Source: Auricularia sp. M13 (taxonomy: Eukaryota; Basidiomycota; Agaricomycetes; Auriculariales; Auriculariaceae). Taken from it: a stretch of 64,000 nucleotides of DNA. The DNA lies in contig CM073200.1 of NCBI GenBank assembly GCA_037042915.1, positions 3,530,832 through 3,594,831 on the forward strand. Direction: 5' to 3'. The notes beneath the pieces are model-generated. The model was not told the origin of the DNA, did not search any database, and worked only from the letters and a program-made list of their open reading frames with translations. This document shows, piece after piece, positions 1-11,700 of this stretch (position 1 is the stretch's first letter; the number at the start of each line of letters is the position of its first letter). The position numbers were made by a program, and so were the translations under genes.

Positions 1-1388
1 ATCGAGACGACCTTTGACGGAGACCCATTTGACGATGGACGCCTTGCCGGTGAGAACTTCGATGTTACTGACCTACCGGCCCTGATGTATTGGCAAATGC
101 TACACCAAAGCCACAGCACGTCGACTCATAACTTACGAAGGCTTCGCCGCCATTGTAACCGAACGAACCGCCGCCCAGATGGTCCGCGGCCTTGCCGACC
201 TCTGCAGACATACCACATCAGACAAAGCAACACACGCATCGCACGTAAGTAGCGCACGAAGGGAGGTTCGGTCGACGCCAGGGAATACTCCGCGGCAGAT
301 GTACAGGGCGCCGCGCGAATCGTTCTCATGGCCGCCTTGAATAGCGCCTGAAGGAATGTTTCCGCCGCTGCTCTGCGTCCAGGCAAGTCCCTCGCTAACA
401 GACGTATCAGATATGTTCTAAGATGGAAGTCGTGATGAACTCGAAGGACGTACTACTGGTAGACGAGCACCTCGTAGGTGGTGCCGATGTATTCGATCCC
501 GTTGAATGTGGCGCTGGCACCTGAGCGACATGAGTTTCGAGCGAATAAACATCGAGAGCCGCCACCTTTCATGAGGGAGCTGATCTTGCCCGGCCTACGT
601 GGGCGTCGATCGATTTAGTCGGCTGAACATCGAAAGATGCTGCTACATCCACTCACTGCAGGCCGATCGTGCTCGCCACGCTACCTCAAGGCAATGAGTC
701 CCCAACAAAAGCTACGGAGACGCACTGGACACTCACCCATTTTCGAAGACTGGGCTGGCGACCTTGACGCGAGTGACGAACTGCGCGGCACCGTTGCCGT
801 CATTTCCGGCGCTGAGTTCGATAAGTCAATAAAGGAATTGGGATGGATAGAAAACTCCGGGTCGCCACGCACAGGATGGGCATCCCATTGAGCTTCGCAA
901 GGTCGAACTTTCCGGACTGCTCGACCCACTTGAGCTGCGGCGAGCGGCCACAGAGGACTTCGTAGTGGTTGAACTTCACAGCAGCAGGCGCAGTCAGCCT
1001 CAGGTCGTGAAACATTCATAGCCTGTGTAGTAGAACGACGTACGAACTGCTCGCGGCCATTGCAGGCCGCGATGGCGCCGTGGACATGCTGGCCACACTT
1101 GCCGACGTCTGCGGTTGGTTGTCAGCACCAGCGTAGTCGTACTGCATGCAGTAGGCCTCAGAGTAAAAGACCTACGGGTAACATTGCCGTCTACAATGCG
1201 CGCCACATAGAGCGTGTCGCCGGACTTCTCCTTGCCCGCGACTACCGCGTTCGGGGGGATGGTGCCGCTGGAGGCCGGGACCTGTCACGCATGAAAATCC
1301 ATCAGCAGCTGGGTGTTACTGAAGGAGGCTCGTCGAGGAGGCCCACCCAGCTGAAGCCGTTTGGGAGGATAGACGTGTTGAAAGACAT
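1..1388 (-). CDS. DM9 (DUF3421) repeat protein, 3' end beyond left edge
   Basis: Leftward multi-exon gene. The start is ATG at 1388 (MSFNTSILPNGFSWVG), 42 nt below a TATAAA. Successive exons give the DM9 pattern: SGTIPPNAVVAGKEKSGDTL then YVARIVDG, VGKCGQHVHGAIAACNG, FNHYEVLCGR, then FVTRVKVASPVFENG, PGKISSLMKGG, YIGTTYEVLVY, then a further unit with NIPSGAIQGGHEND, LYICRGVFPG, VGKAADHLGGG and NIEVLTGKASIVKWVS. This is roughly five DM9 motifs in three units. A TAG at 453-455 would end the frame, but it lies inside a good intron (GTAGTACG..CTGAT..TTAG) that restores the next unit. Introns are 40-70 nt. DM9 domains in other organisms are lectin-like; the role in fungi is unknown. No signal peptide is seen. 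Near 175 the frame slips by one base inside GGGSV/YNGGEAF, as if a T were missing from a T run. Family call is solid; exon ends are inferred. Confidence 0.7.
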
Positions 1389-2570
1389 GGGATTGAGGAA
1401 TGCAGTAGACCGTTCGTGAATGCTGCGTCTTTATAGCCACCCTCGGCGCAGATCAGTCGAGTCGCATGTTTGCCATACAAGCGTCGAGGATCGAGTCTGG
1501 GGTCCGGGGAAGAGATCTACTTCATTAGCGCTCGAATGACGTTCCACCACTGGCAGAAGAAGGCCAAGGATCAGGTGTTGGATATACGAGCGTCTGGGGT
1601 AAAATCGAGTGGATCTGCTAGTTGGAGGCGTCCGATAATCCGCGCAAGACACGATGCAGATCAAGGTCCTCAATGTGATGGACCGTAGAAGCGCGAATGG
1701 CGGGCGCCTAGTCCACATATTTTCCCTCTACATTATGGATCATGTGAGAGATATACGCAATCCTCGATGTTTGTTACACCTGTCAGGCATGCTGCAGTAG
1801 AGAAGCCCACAAGAGGAGCCCAGGTTTTTGGCGCCCACAATAGACATTGAGGAGCGGGCCGCGCACGCAGGATACACGTGCCCAGCTGGCAGAAGGTGGA
1901 CAACCAGAACTCCACAGATTAATCGGTTTGAGACAGGGTAAAGTGATCAATCAATGAACGCCGCAGACAGCCAGCAGCGTCATTCGGATGTGTAGCCAGT
2001 AAAATTGGAATGAAAACGCTTCCCGTGTGCCTATTGTGGTGATCAACTTGAAGCAGCTTCGACTGCGAAGAGCGGCAGCGCAAGCGCCTGAGACGGCACA
2101 GACCTCAGACTCTTCCAGTTGGACGCCGTACTACAGTTGCAGTTCGGAATAAAGGGACTGCATCTCGAGTCGCGATCTCGTTCAACTGCGACCAGCGTGG
2201 AACTGAGCTCAGGGCGTATGGTCGAAGCTATTGAATTGGCAACTCAGACCAGAAATTCGAGGGCATAAAGGTGCAGGATTCCACTATGGAGCTCTTTAGG
2301 GCATAGCAACGCTACGTTGACTGTCCAGAATTTATCTTGAAGACAAACGAGTCGCCAGCCAATCACAGGGCCGCTAATCGCCCAAGGCTAGGCCGTGACG
2401 AAAGTGCAAAGGCAACAGCATCCTTCCTTCCAGCATTCAACGCGAGCATCGCAGCGCGGGCCAGCAATGGTTCTGCAGGGGCGAGACGGGGCGAAGCGGA
2501 AGGAGCAGAGGCAAGGAGGGGTCGAGGCGCTGTTCGAAAATCCGCCGCGCGCCTTTTCCGGTTCTGCAAG
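1389..2570. other. Intergenic, DM9 promoter and upstream of HPT1
   Basis: No convincing gene. Around 1730-1920 a minus-strand frame reads VLVVHLLPAGHVYP, which faintly recalls the YEVLVY part of a DM9 unit and might be a decayed neighbour copy, but it is too weak to call. The last 200 bases are likely the 5' leader of the phosphoribosyltransferase gene. Confidence 0.4.
1430..1435 (-). promoter_or_regulatory. TATA box of the DM9 gene
   Basis: TATAAA on the minus strand, 42 nt upstream of the DM9 gene start codon at 1388, which is a usual fungal spacing. Confidence 0.5.
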
Positions 2571-3732
2571 ATGGGGGACGTCGAGCACATCTACGAGACG
2601 TACAACGACATCCACAAGATCATCGCAAAATCCGCGGCCAGGATCGCGGACGAGTTCAAGCCGGACATGCTCATCGCCATCGGTGCGCCCATCGCCGCTG
2701 TATGCGCCGTGCTCATCGCGACCGCCGTCCGCCAGGTGGAGGGCAAGTGGCCCGGCGTGTGTGAGTGCGCGGGCTGGCTATTGACGCTCCCCTTCTGCCA
2801 GAGGATTCTTCCCCGCGCGTGTCCTGGTGCGCATACACGATGACTGCACTCTTAGGTGCGCGCCGCTCACGCACGGCCGCTGCAGCGCACGTTCCTCCGC
2901 GACCCGGCCAGCAAGCGCAATATCCCCATCCAGGCCATCGGGCTCTCGCTGTACGAGTCGCTGCCCGGCACGACCGAGGAGCAGATTGGCCAGGAGGTCA
3001 TCCGCACCCAGTGGCTGTATGTCGCCCGGCTTTATGCTCGCTTTCACGCGCTTATATTGCTCGCGCCAGTGGGCCCGAGGCCCAGGTGCTGCTCGGCCGG
3101 CGCGCTCTGATCGTGGTGCGTGCGCAGTTGGGACTCCAGGTTTCTTGCTGTCAGACGTTGCAATTTATTTGCGGGCCAACGTCTGGCGGCATAAATCGGG
3201 GGCATACATGGTGCTGCTCACTGACCACGGCGTGCAGGACGAGGTGGACGACTCGCGCAAGACCTTGCAGTGCGTAGTCGCACGCCGCATCATTGCAATG
3301 TGGATCTGACGCGAAATGCCAGCTACGCCGTCTCTGAACTGCAAAAGGACGTCGAGGCGGCGCTGCAAAAGCTGCCCGAGGCCGAGCGCGAGGCACAGCG
3401 CACCAAGTTCGCCGTGTTTGTCGTGCACAACAAGCTCAAGGAAAAAGTGGCAGACCTGCCGCCCGACATTCCGTATTACTCGGGTGCGTATGCTAGCCTA
3501 GCCAGCCACTTGCTCATCCTCCACCGTAGGTTCCGATGTAGAGGATAAATGGTACGCAAGCGCTGCCGCCGGACTCACTGATGCTGACGCTGCGCCCAGG
3601 CTGGACTATCCGTGGGAGGCAACGTGAGTGGCAAAGCAGTGGGCCGTGCACGGGAGGCTGATGCGGCCCCCCGGCAGAGACATCGAAGAGCACGACCGGC
3701 TGGCAGCAGAAGCCCGGGCCAAGGGCAAGTGA
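2571..3732 (+). CDS. HPT1: Hypoxanthine/xanthine phosphoribosyltransferase (purine salvage)
   Basis: Cytosolic purine salvage enzyme that transfers a purine base to PRPP to give IMP, GMP or XMP. ATG at 2571 opens MGDVEHIYETYNDIHKIIAK; then FKPDMLIAIG, an exon with GFFPARVL (matching GGGGFIPARILR of yeast Hpt1), TFLRDPASKRNIPIQAIGLS, EEQIGQEVIRTQW, LGRRALIV, the PRPP-binding loop DEVDDSRKTLQ, KFAVFVVHNKLKEK, and a C-terminus LDYPWEAT-DIEEHDRLAAEA ending at TGA 3730-3732. At least six short introns; a naive reading would stop at 3625, but GTGAGT there is a splice donor leading to the final exon. About 230 residues, normal for the family. The splice between AIG and GFFPARV is unclear and the poly-Gly stretch is not complete in any one frame. 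Confidence 0.87.
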
Positions 3733-3993
3733 AGGACGCCGGTGCGGCTCGGGGGGAGTGCCTGTTGTTGTAGAGTACGCGTGTAGAGACAGTACATAGC
3801 CCGCAGCCAGCCCGAACAGCGCCGTCCGCCGTCTCTCCCTCCGCCCCCACCGTGAGCCCCGCCCCGGACGCCGCCGCCGCGCGTCCTCCGCTCTCCGCCC
3901 GCCGCCGCTTTGTCAGCCCCGCCCACGTGCTGGGCTGCTTTACCCTCTCGCGCGCGCAAAAACGCGGAAAATTTCCCGCCTGTGAGCTGAGCG

Positions 3994-5183
3994 ATGGCCG
4001 ACGAAATCGAGTACGAGGGCCTCTCGTCCAACGCGGGCTTCACCGCCAACATGCTCGCCGGCGCCCTCGTGCGTGCCCGCCGTCTGTCTCGTTCTGTGTA
4101 AAAAAACCGTCGGCCGACGCGCGCCCGTTCGCAGGCTGGCATCACCGAACACGCCGTCATGTTCCCCATCGACAGCATAAAGGCGAGTGCAGCGCCGCCG
4201 GCGACGAGCGCCCAGATGGCTGAGATCGCCCGACGCGCAGACGCGGATGCAGGTCTTCCAGACGTCGCCGGCCGCGGTCTACTCGGGCATCGGCAACGCC
4301 TTCACCAGAATATCCTCGACGGAGGGCATGCGCGCGCTCTGGCGCGGCGTCTCGTCCGTCATCGCCGGCGCCGGCCCCGCCCACGCTGTCCACTTTGGCG
4401 TCTACGAGGCCGTCAAGGAGCTCGGTGGCGGCAACGAGCACGGCCACCACTGGGTCGCCACAGGTGCGGTGCCCGTTTCCGCCGTGCGCTGACAATACTG
4501 ACACCACGGCGTGCAGCGGCAGCAGGCGCGTCGGCGACGGTGGCCAGTGACGCGCTCATGAACCCGTTTGATGGTGCGCCCTGGCCTTCCTTATATACGC
4601 GTCCGCGCAGAGTCTAGACTCACTGGACGCAAATGCAGTCATCAAGCAGCGCATGCAGGTGCATGGCTCCGAGTTTCGCTCGATGGTCGTCTGCGCCCGC
4701 ACCGTCTTCCGCAACGAGGGCCTCGGCGCCTTCTACGTGTCCTACCCGACGACGCTCATGATGACCGTCCCCTTCACCGCCGTCCAGTTCTCCGCGTACG
4801 AGAGCATGAAGAAGGTGCTCAACCCGCGCGGCGAGTACTCGCCCGTCACCCACGTCGTCGCAGGCGGCCTCTCCGGCGGCATCGCCGCAGCCGTCACCAC
4901 GCCGCTCGATGTCGCCAAGACGCTCCTGCAGACGCGCGGCACGTCCGAGGACGCCCAGATTCGCGGCGCCCGCGGCATGGCCGACGCGCTGCGCATAATA
5001 TGGCAACGCGACGGCCTCCGCGGCTTCGCGCGCGGCATGTCGCCGCGCGTACTGACCTTCATGCCCAGCAACGCCTTGTGCTGGCTCTCGTATGAGTTCT
5101 TCAGTACGTGTCTGACGTCTTCAATCCCTACCCATCGCGTGCCGGAGCTGAATTGTGTTGCAGAGGCGGCAATACGGGATTGA
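3994..5183 (+). CDS. MRS4: Mitoferrin, mitochondrial iron carrier (Mrs3/Mrs4 type)
   Basis: Inner mitochondrial membrane carrier that brings ferrous iron into the matrix for heme and Fe-S synthesis. The three carrier repeats are complete, with signatures FPIDSIKTRMQ, NPFDVIKQRMQ and TPLDVAKTLLQ, each followed by the second-helix element (EGMRALWRGV, EGLGAFYVSYPT, DGLRGFARGMSPR). Start MADEIEYEGLSSNAGF at 3994; the last exon reads KAAIRD-stop after a short intron. About 300 residues, as expected. FTANMLAGALAGITEHAVMF is the typical first helix of mitoferrins. The second intron has a GC donor (see separate entry). No frame problems. Confidence 0.92.
4183..4240 (+). other. GC-AG intron inside mitoferrin gene
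   Basis: After FPIDSIK (..CATAAAG) the intron begins GCGAGT rather than GTGAGT and ends CGCGCAG before ACGCGGATGCAG (TRMQ). Only this 58-nt excision keeps the invariant PxDxxKxRxQ signature, so the non-canonical GC donor is well supported. Confidence 0.75.
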
Positions 5184-5881
5184 ATGATATATTCGAGTTG
5201 TTTAGACTTAATCGCGCTCTGCCCGCGACCCCCTGTCGATGCATGTCTGCATTCCACTGCAGCAGCCATGTCATGCCATGCTATTATACATACTCTTGCA
5301 AATACGGGAATGCTTTCGTGCGCTCTGTTGTTTGTTTTGTTTCGGTTGGATGACCTCACCGCTCTGTGCTCACCTCTTAGTTGTCGACCCGAAGGACGGC
5401 CGATCCGCCTATTTGTTGTGCGCTGTCACGCGTCTGGCTTGCAGCGACTTCTCTGACTGTCTAAGAATCACCTGAACTGATCATCGTCTGCTTATAGATG
5501 CGCGACCACAGGATTCGCTTCATCTGGATTCAACTCGCTCTTAGTCTGGTTACAATGCAACTCAGGGACCTTTATCGACGGGCAGGACTGGATTCCCCCG
5601 GCCTGCTGCCTGGAATGTACAAAAATTGACGCATCCAGAGCCGCTGAGATTGTCTGTCCTCAACGCGGTCCACGTTTTATCTTCCCTCTCTCATCGCGGG
5701 GCGCGCGTGGTGGCGGCCGCAAGAGGCCGTATACGAGAAGAGTATAGTCGGCATTTTTGCGTTGGACATTCGCGCGCGTCAACGTGGCTCGGTAGCGAGT
5801 CTAACCCTTCCCCGCAAATATCTCCCATCTCCCGTCTCGCGTCTCATCTCTCTTCTCGCCCTCCTTCTCCCCACATCGTGG
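5184..5881 (+). other. Intergenic, no gene seen
   Basis: Mitoferrin 3' UTR and the promoter region of the downstream GDSL-like gene. Open frames here are short and show no family pattern. Confidence 0.4.
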
Positions 5882-8015
5882 ATGCGCGTGCCGAACCCGC
5901 AACGCGCTTTCCGCGGCCTCCTCACGGCGCTCTGCTGCGGCCTGCTGTACTACGCGTTCTACCACTGGACGACCGCGCACGCACCGTGGCTGCGCGCGCG
6001 CCATGGTACCGTCTCACTTGCAGCATCTCAGCGAGGTTGCGACCGGTGCGCCGTCGCTCCCGAGTGGTGCCGCGAGTTTGGCTCGCGCAACCTCGACCTG
6101 GCGCTGGCGTACGAGGGTGCGTCATCTCATCCTCCCTCTGTGGTTCCCCATCCTCTCTCCCCGAGTCTGCCCGCTGATGCAGCGCAGGCTCGGGAGACCG
6201 CGTGCGGCGGGTCATGGCGCGCGCGCGGGACGGCCGCGGCCTGCGGTTCGGTATCATCGGCGGCTCGCTGAGCCGCGGGCACGCGTGCAAATGCACCGTC
6301 TTCCACCGCCAGATATTCGACTGTGAGTGGGAAGGCGTCGACTTCTGAGCTTCTGGGCGCTGAGACGGCCGGGCTTAGGGTGGAACGAGACGTTCCCCAA
6401 CGCGGCGAACGAGTACGTCGATGGCTCCGTCGGCGCGCGCGGCAGCAGTTACTTCAAGGTGCGGTGAATTGCGCGCGGTTTAGTGGCCGATCTGGGCTGT
6501 GCAGTGCCTGACGATCCGTTTGCCACCGCCTGCATACTATCTCGCCTGGAAATAGTTCTGCGACGTCGAGCATATCCGCCAGAATGCGGACTTTGTTGTT
6601 ATCGAGCTTGGTGCGTTCTCCATTCATTTCGAGTCGACATTCCGTTGATATGAGATAGGCATCAACGACGTGCTGAGCGACGACAACATGCGCAACATCG
6701 AAAGCATCCTGCGCACCGTTCTCTCGTTCCCGTCGAAGCCCGCTATCGTCATGACCGCATCTTTCTCACTGATGGGGAAGATGACCATGGGTGCGGACGG
6801 GCATCTTCCTGTGGCACAGTATTACGACGTTCCGGTATGCCATGTTCGGCCTAGCCTCAAGTGCACCATAATACGCTAACTCGACTTACAAACTAAGGTC
6901 ATCAGGTGCGGACACTCGCAGAAGGTCGTGCATGCCGCCCACTAACATCAGATCATTTCCCCATAGCATTCGCAACGCCTTGTTACCCATTCTGCAAAGG
7001 TATCCGGAGAAAGTCAAAGGCGGGTCGCAAGACGTTTGTGCTCCTCGGATTGCGAATTGATCATCAGCGATATAGACTATTTCGTCTACTTCGACCCCGT
7101 GTTCCCGGATCGGACAGACTGTGGGCACGGACACGCACCAATCGCTCGCTCTGCTGACGGCTGTTGGCGCAGTGCTGCATCTCAGCGGTCTGGGACATCG
7201 CGTTCTGGCTGAGACGACGATAGCATTTCTGTGCGTTCTGCACCTCATGCGCTTGGCGCCATGCTAACAACTCGTCAGCAAGCGTCAGAAATGCATCCTC
7301 GATAACGGACGGCCGACTATGCCGCCGAACGAAGAGCTCTTTCCCCTCGGCGAAAACTATAACATCGAAGTCCCACGGGCACGTCTTCCCGCCCCGTTTT
7401 CCTATGCCCATTCTAATGGCGTTCTTATTTTGGCCCGCAGCTCACGCTCATGAGCAGCAAGTGGTCCGCCGACGACGTCTCGCCGATCGATAAACCGGGT
7501 TGCACGTCGTTCGACAGCGCCGACAAGCCGCTGCGTGCGCTACCATCTACGCACGGCTGGCAGGTCGAGGCCATCCCGCACACCAAGACGCACGGCTTCC
7601 GCGCAAGCGAGCCCGGCGCGCAGATCGACTTTGAGATTGAAGTCGTGCAGGGCCTCGTGCAGCTTTCGTATCAGAAGAGCCCGCGGCACGGTATGGGCTG
7701 GGTATCGTGCTGGTTCGACGACGGAGATTGGCGGCAGGGGCGCAAATTGGATGGATATTGGGCCAATCCATCGTGCGTTCGCCCGGAATGTTAGGAAGTT
7801 TGACCCTCTGCTGACGTTGGGTAGAGTGCAACCGACGTTCACGGAGCTAAACACGAAGCCTATTTCCCCAGGGAAGCATATTGTGCATTGCCGACTGCTG
7901 GAGAAAAATGGAAAAGAAGAGGGAAGAGGGACAAAGTCAGTCGTCGTGAGGAGCATCAAATCCGAGTTGGCTGACCTTCCACAGCTTTATGATCGTCTCC
8001 GTCATGACATTGTAG
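5882..8015 (+). CDS. Membrane-anchored GDSL/SGNH hydrolase-like protein (Cap64-like)
   Basis: Predicted secretory-pathway protein with an N-terminal signal anchor (RGLLTALCCGLLYYAFYHW, residues about 10-28) and a luminal SGNH-like domain. Blocks visible in order: FGIIGGSLSRGHACKC (block I with the Ser), WWNETFPNAANEYVDG, FVVIELGINDV (block III, GxND), then FDPVFPDRTDCGHGH, which may supply the Asp/His of block V. The C-terminal half is beta-rich (ADKPLRALPSTHGWQVEAI, GWVSCWFDDG, GKHIVHCRLLEKN) and ends SVMTL-stop at 8015. Cryptococcal Cap64-type proteins have this layout and act in polysaccharide O-acetylation or capsule formation; transfer of that role here is inference. About nine short introns. 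Start chosen at the ATG just before the hydrophobic segment. Confidence 0.75.
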
Positions 8016-8728
8016 CAAGGACATTTGTTTAGGATACATTCATAGATATTGCTTTAGTTTTGCCCAGGAGTGATTGTCAATTGACACACTCTGTTGTTCC
8101 CGTCGAAAGAAGCACGGGACCTTTTTGCACCGGGATTGTCAAGGCCTCGTGTTTCCACGTCTTGTCCCTGTATCACAACCTGTGCTCGACTTGCTGCGCG
8201 ATGCACTCGGTCTTTCCGGCACACTGGCTCGAGCAGGGCACTCGAACGACTCTTTTGACTTCTGCTTCAGACGGTCTTCTGGAAGCAATCTAGCGACGGT
8301 GTTTTTCACAAGATTCCCTCCTTTCACCGAATATGTTCTTGCGCCGAATGTCGGAACGAGGTCATCTGAAGCTCTGTGCATCCTTTGACGTGTTGTAACG
8401 CATTCTCCGGCGCTGGGCGCTGTGTAGGCATCTTCAGCGCTTCGACACAACTGGAAACGCCGAGGAATCCGTTTTCCAGGGGCGTTGCCTGCTTCGGCGG
8501 GCTTGCTGCGCACCGCATTGGGCTGCTGGTAAGCTGGCAGCCAGAGTCTAATGGGTAAGGCTGTGGAGGGACCATTGCCAGTCGGTGTACCCTGGCAGGA
8601 GCTGTGCCTGTCGAGCCGGATTTTGCGGCATGCATCGCCTCGGGCCGGACGTTTTAAGGCCGGGACAGGCCGCGGCGGCCAACCTTGATCGATTCCGTCT
8701 CGCCCGTCCCTTGCACGCCCGCCCAGCC
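8016..8728. other. Intergenic, no gene seen
   Basis: Lies between the GDSL-like gene and the HET-C-like gene, both rightward. GC-rich stretch with a near-palindromic GGCCGCGGCGGCC at about 8670; otherwise only short, unconvincing frames. Confidence 0.4.
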
Positions 8729-11700
8729 ATGGGAGCCAACGTCCCCTTCCTGCTCGTCGTCGTCGTCGTTCTCTGCGTCGTGCTGCCTGCGTCGTCCAGT
8801 GCCGGCGTCTACGCGTTTGGAGCTGGCAACATCCCGTCGTACGTCATTTCATGCTCGCGTGCCGCGCCAGGCGTTCACCGCGACCTGGCCCTAGATTTGC
8901 CTATCTTGAGGGCAGAGCCTTTAGGCACGGCGACATCGTGCGTGTATCCTGTTGGAATCCTGCCATAATTGCTTTGCTGAGCCCAGAGCAGGAGGACATC
9001 CTTGCCGAACTCGCAAAGGCATCCGGCGGCGGCGTCCTGTCTATCCTGGGCAAACACAAGTTTGGCGGTCTCGATATCAAACGCGTGTACTTCGGGTTCG
9101 TCTAGATCTTGTTGGAGGGAGGCTATCCCAGGCTCACGCGTTGCTCCAGAAACTGGCTGCGCGATTATAGTCAGGTCAGTAAGACACTACCCAATCATGG
9201 CTGTTCCAACCAACCATAACAGGCCGTCGACATTGCTAGCTTGAAGAAGCTGCCACTGCAGGTTCGTGGTTGCGAGTTCTGCCGTTCCTACGTCGTCCTG
9301 AGTTCCTGTAGACCATCATCAACCTATGCATGGCTCTAGGATTCCTCGTGCGTCATATCCACAATGTTTTGAAAAAGCAGCAACCGACGGTCGACATCTG
9401 TAGGCCCATGGCTATGCTACAAACGAATTCGAAGTCACTCCCGAACGCCTCGGAGTGTATCTTCCTGTCAGTCGACCATTTCGCTTCCCGAAGTCAGCAT
9501 GCCCTGACCGGCTACAACCAGGTCGAACATATTGACAACCCCAAAGGGTACGGCGAAGGCGAAGACGCTCGCAAGTACCATCCAGCATTGCGTGGTCCTG
9601 TCGACCCGCGAGAGCTTGAAGTGGATCCCTACACTGGCATGAAGAACTACATCGCTAACGGTTCGCTGGCTTGTCCGTGCCGTGGTGACTTTTACTTTAC
9701 TGATGCTGTACCAGAGGGCAAAGGATGGGATACTTCTAAAACTCTTGTCCGCAAACGGCTTGAGCAGTGCATCCACCTTGGGCGCCAGTACCGTCAGACC
9801 AACCAGAAGGCTGACCTGTACGAGTGCTACCGTCTTCTCGGCACCCTGGTACATCCCAGAATGCGCTCTTCTGCAAGCTTCAACTCATATCGCTACAGTT
9901 GCACACGCTCGAAGATTTCCCTGCTCATAGTAACTTCTGCGAGTGCGTTTACAGCAGTGATCTGACGTTGTCTACGCGACATTGACACCCTCGTAGGCTT
10001 GCGTTGATTGCGCAGGGTCACGCCCATGTCTTCCCTCATGTCGGTGACCACTGTCGTATCAGGACCCATGGCGGCAAGAACGTCGCTCCTCTCGTGACGG
10101 GCACATTCGGTGGTAGCGATTTCATCCACTCTTTGCTCGGCGAAGCCACCGACCATATTGTACGATTATTCCCGCCGCTAACCATCACTCCCCTCGTTCT
10201 AACCCATCCCTTCCTTCAGAGTGAAGCCTCCGTGTCGGACCTGAATCGCGAGATGACCAAGGCGCGGTCCAAGTCGCGCGGAGGCCCCGGTGGAAAGGAC
10301 GATTCGTCTTTTCTCCGCGATTTGTTCTTCCAGCTGCCCGGCGGCAACGGAAATGAAATGGCGCGCGACATGGACGGCATCCAGAGGCTTCGCGACGGGC
10401 CTGCACAGGGCGGGAAGAAGCCGGAGGATATGAGCCCGCAAGAGCTACACGCTGTGCTGTGGCAGGTTCTGTCTTTCCGTGACTCCGGTGGGTCAATGTT
10501 GCTGCAGCAAGCGCCTTATGAGGCTAACCCGCTCTGTAGTGGTGAAGAAGATCGAGAAGACCATCGAAAAAATCCCAGGCTTGGGACCGCTCATCGAGAA
10601 GCTTATGGACTCCATCTCCGTGTTCATCTTCACGACCCTCGAGGTTGGTGTGCTATAATGAATACCGCTGCGACCTGGCTAATCCTTGCTTCAGCCATAT
10701 CTCAAGCCGCTTCTGAAGTCGGCTTCGTCGGCCTTGCAGACCTCTTCTGCCGAGGTTATCAACAACCACGATCAGTTCGAAGTATTCAACGATCCCCGCG
10801 CCGTACGTCCATGCCTTAACGCGTTCCAGCATGTTCTCACGAGCGGTCAATAGTCCGATCCAACGCACTCGTTCTTGTCCAAGGATCACTTCGTAAGACC
10901 TCAATTTCTGATACACTGTCCTTGTCACTGACTTTTTTCGTTAGAATTTGATTCTGAACGAGCCCGCTGGCAACCTTGCCATGATCATCGTTGTATGTGT
11001 GAAGCTTCACAGTACTACTGCGTAGTTCTGACCAGACGTCGGCAGAAAAACACCGTCAGGCTCGTCCAGAAGGCATGGGACGACAAGTCTGTCGATGTGA
11101 AGAAGGTCACAGACGAGGTCCTCGAATGCCTGTGAGTCTCGCACATGATGTCTGTTCAAGGTCTCTGACTATTTGTAGTTTCCACCCCGAATTTCACAAC
11201 CCTAACTCGGCGGTGCAACGCGAGATGCTGCAGTATATGCGTACATGGGTGCAAGGTTACGGTCACAAACAGCACGAGATGCTGTCGCGCCTCACCAAGG
11301 AGTCTGTGCGGAACCATAACAACATCCGTCTTGCTGGAGACCCGGGAGGTGCACCGACCCTCCCAGGCGCCAGTCATCAGGCCTCCAGTACGACGGCGAA
11401 TAACGCGGCGCACAGCGCGCAGAACTACATTCAGGGCTATGTGAACCAAATCCCCGGCATGCAGCAGGCGCAGTCGATCTTTGGCGCGTTCCCTGGTGCT
11501 GGGCAGCGGAGAGAGACGGACGCGCCCCCGTTCCCTGGCGCTGGACATGCGCATTCGTCATCGCAGTCGGGTCCGCCGCCCGTTGTGCATGGCCCTCCGC
11601 CACCGACGACTGGTGAGGCTGCTAGTTTCTTCAGCGGGTCGCAGGGTGGACCGCCAGGCGGTTCATCGTACCCACCGCCCGGAGGCCCTCCCCATAGCTC

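Noticed and set aside
453-455. TAG stop as the end of the DM9 gene
   Set aside because: It lies within a GT..CTGAT..AG intron whose removal joins two DM9 units in phase, so the gene probably continues; kept as a stated uncertainty.
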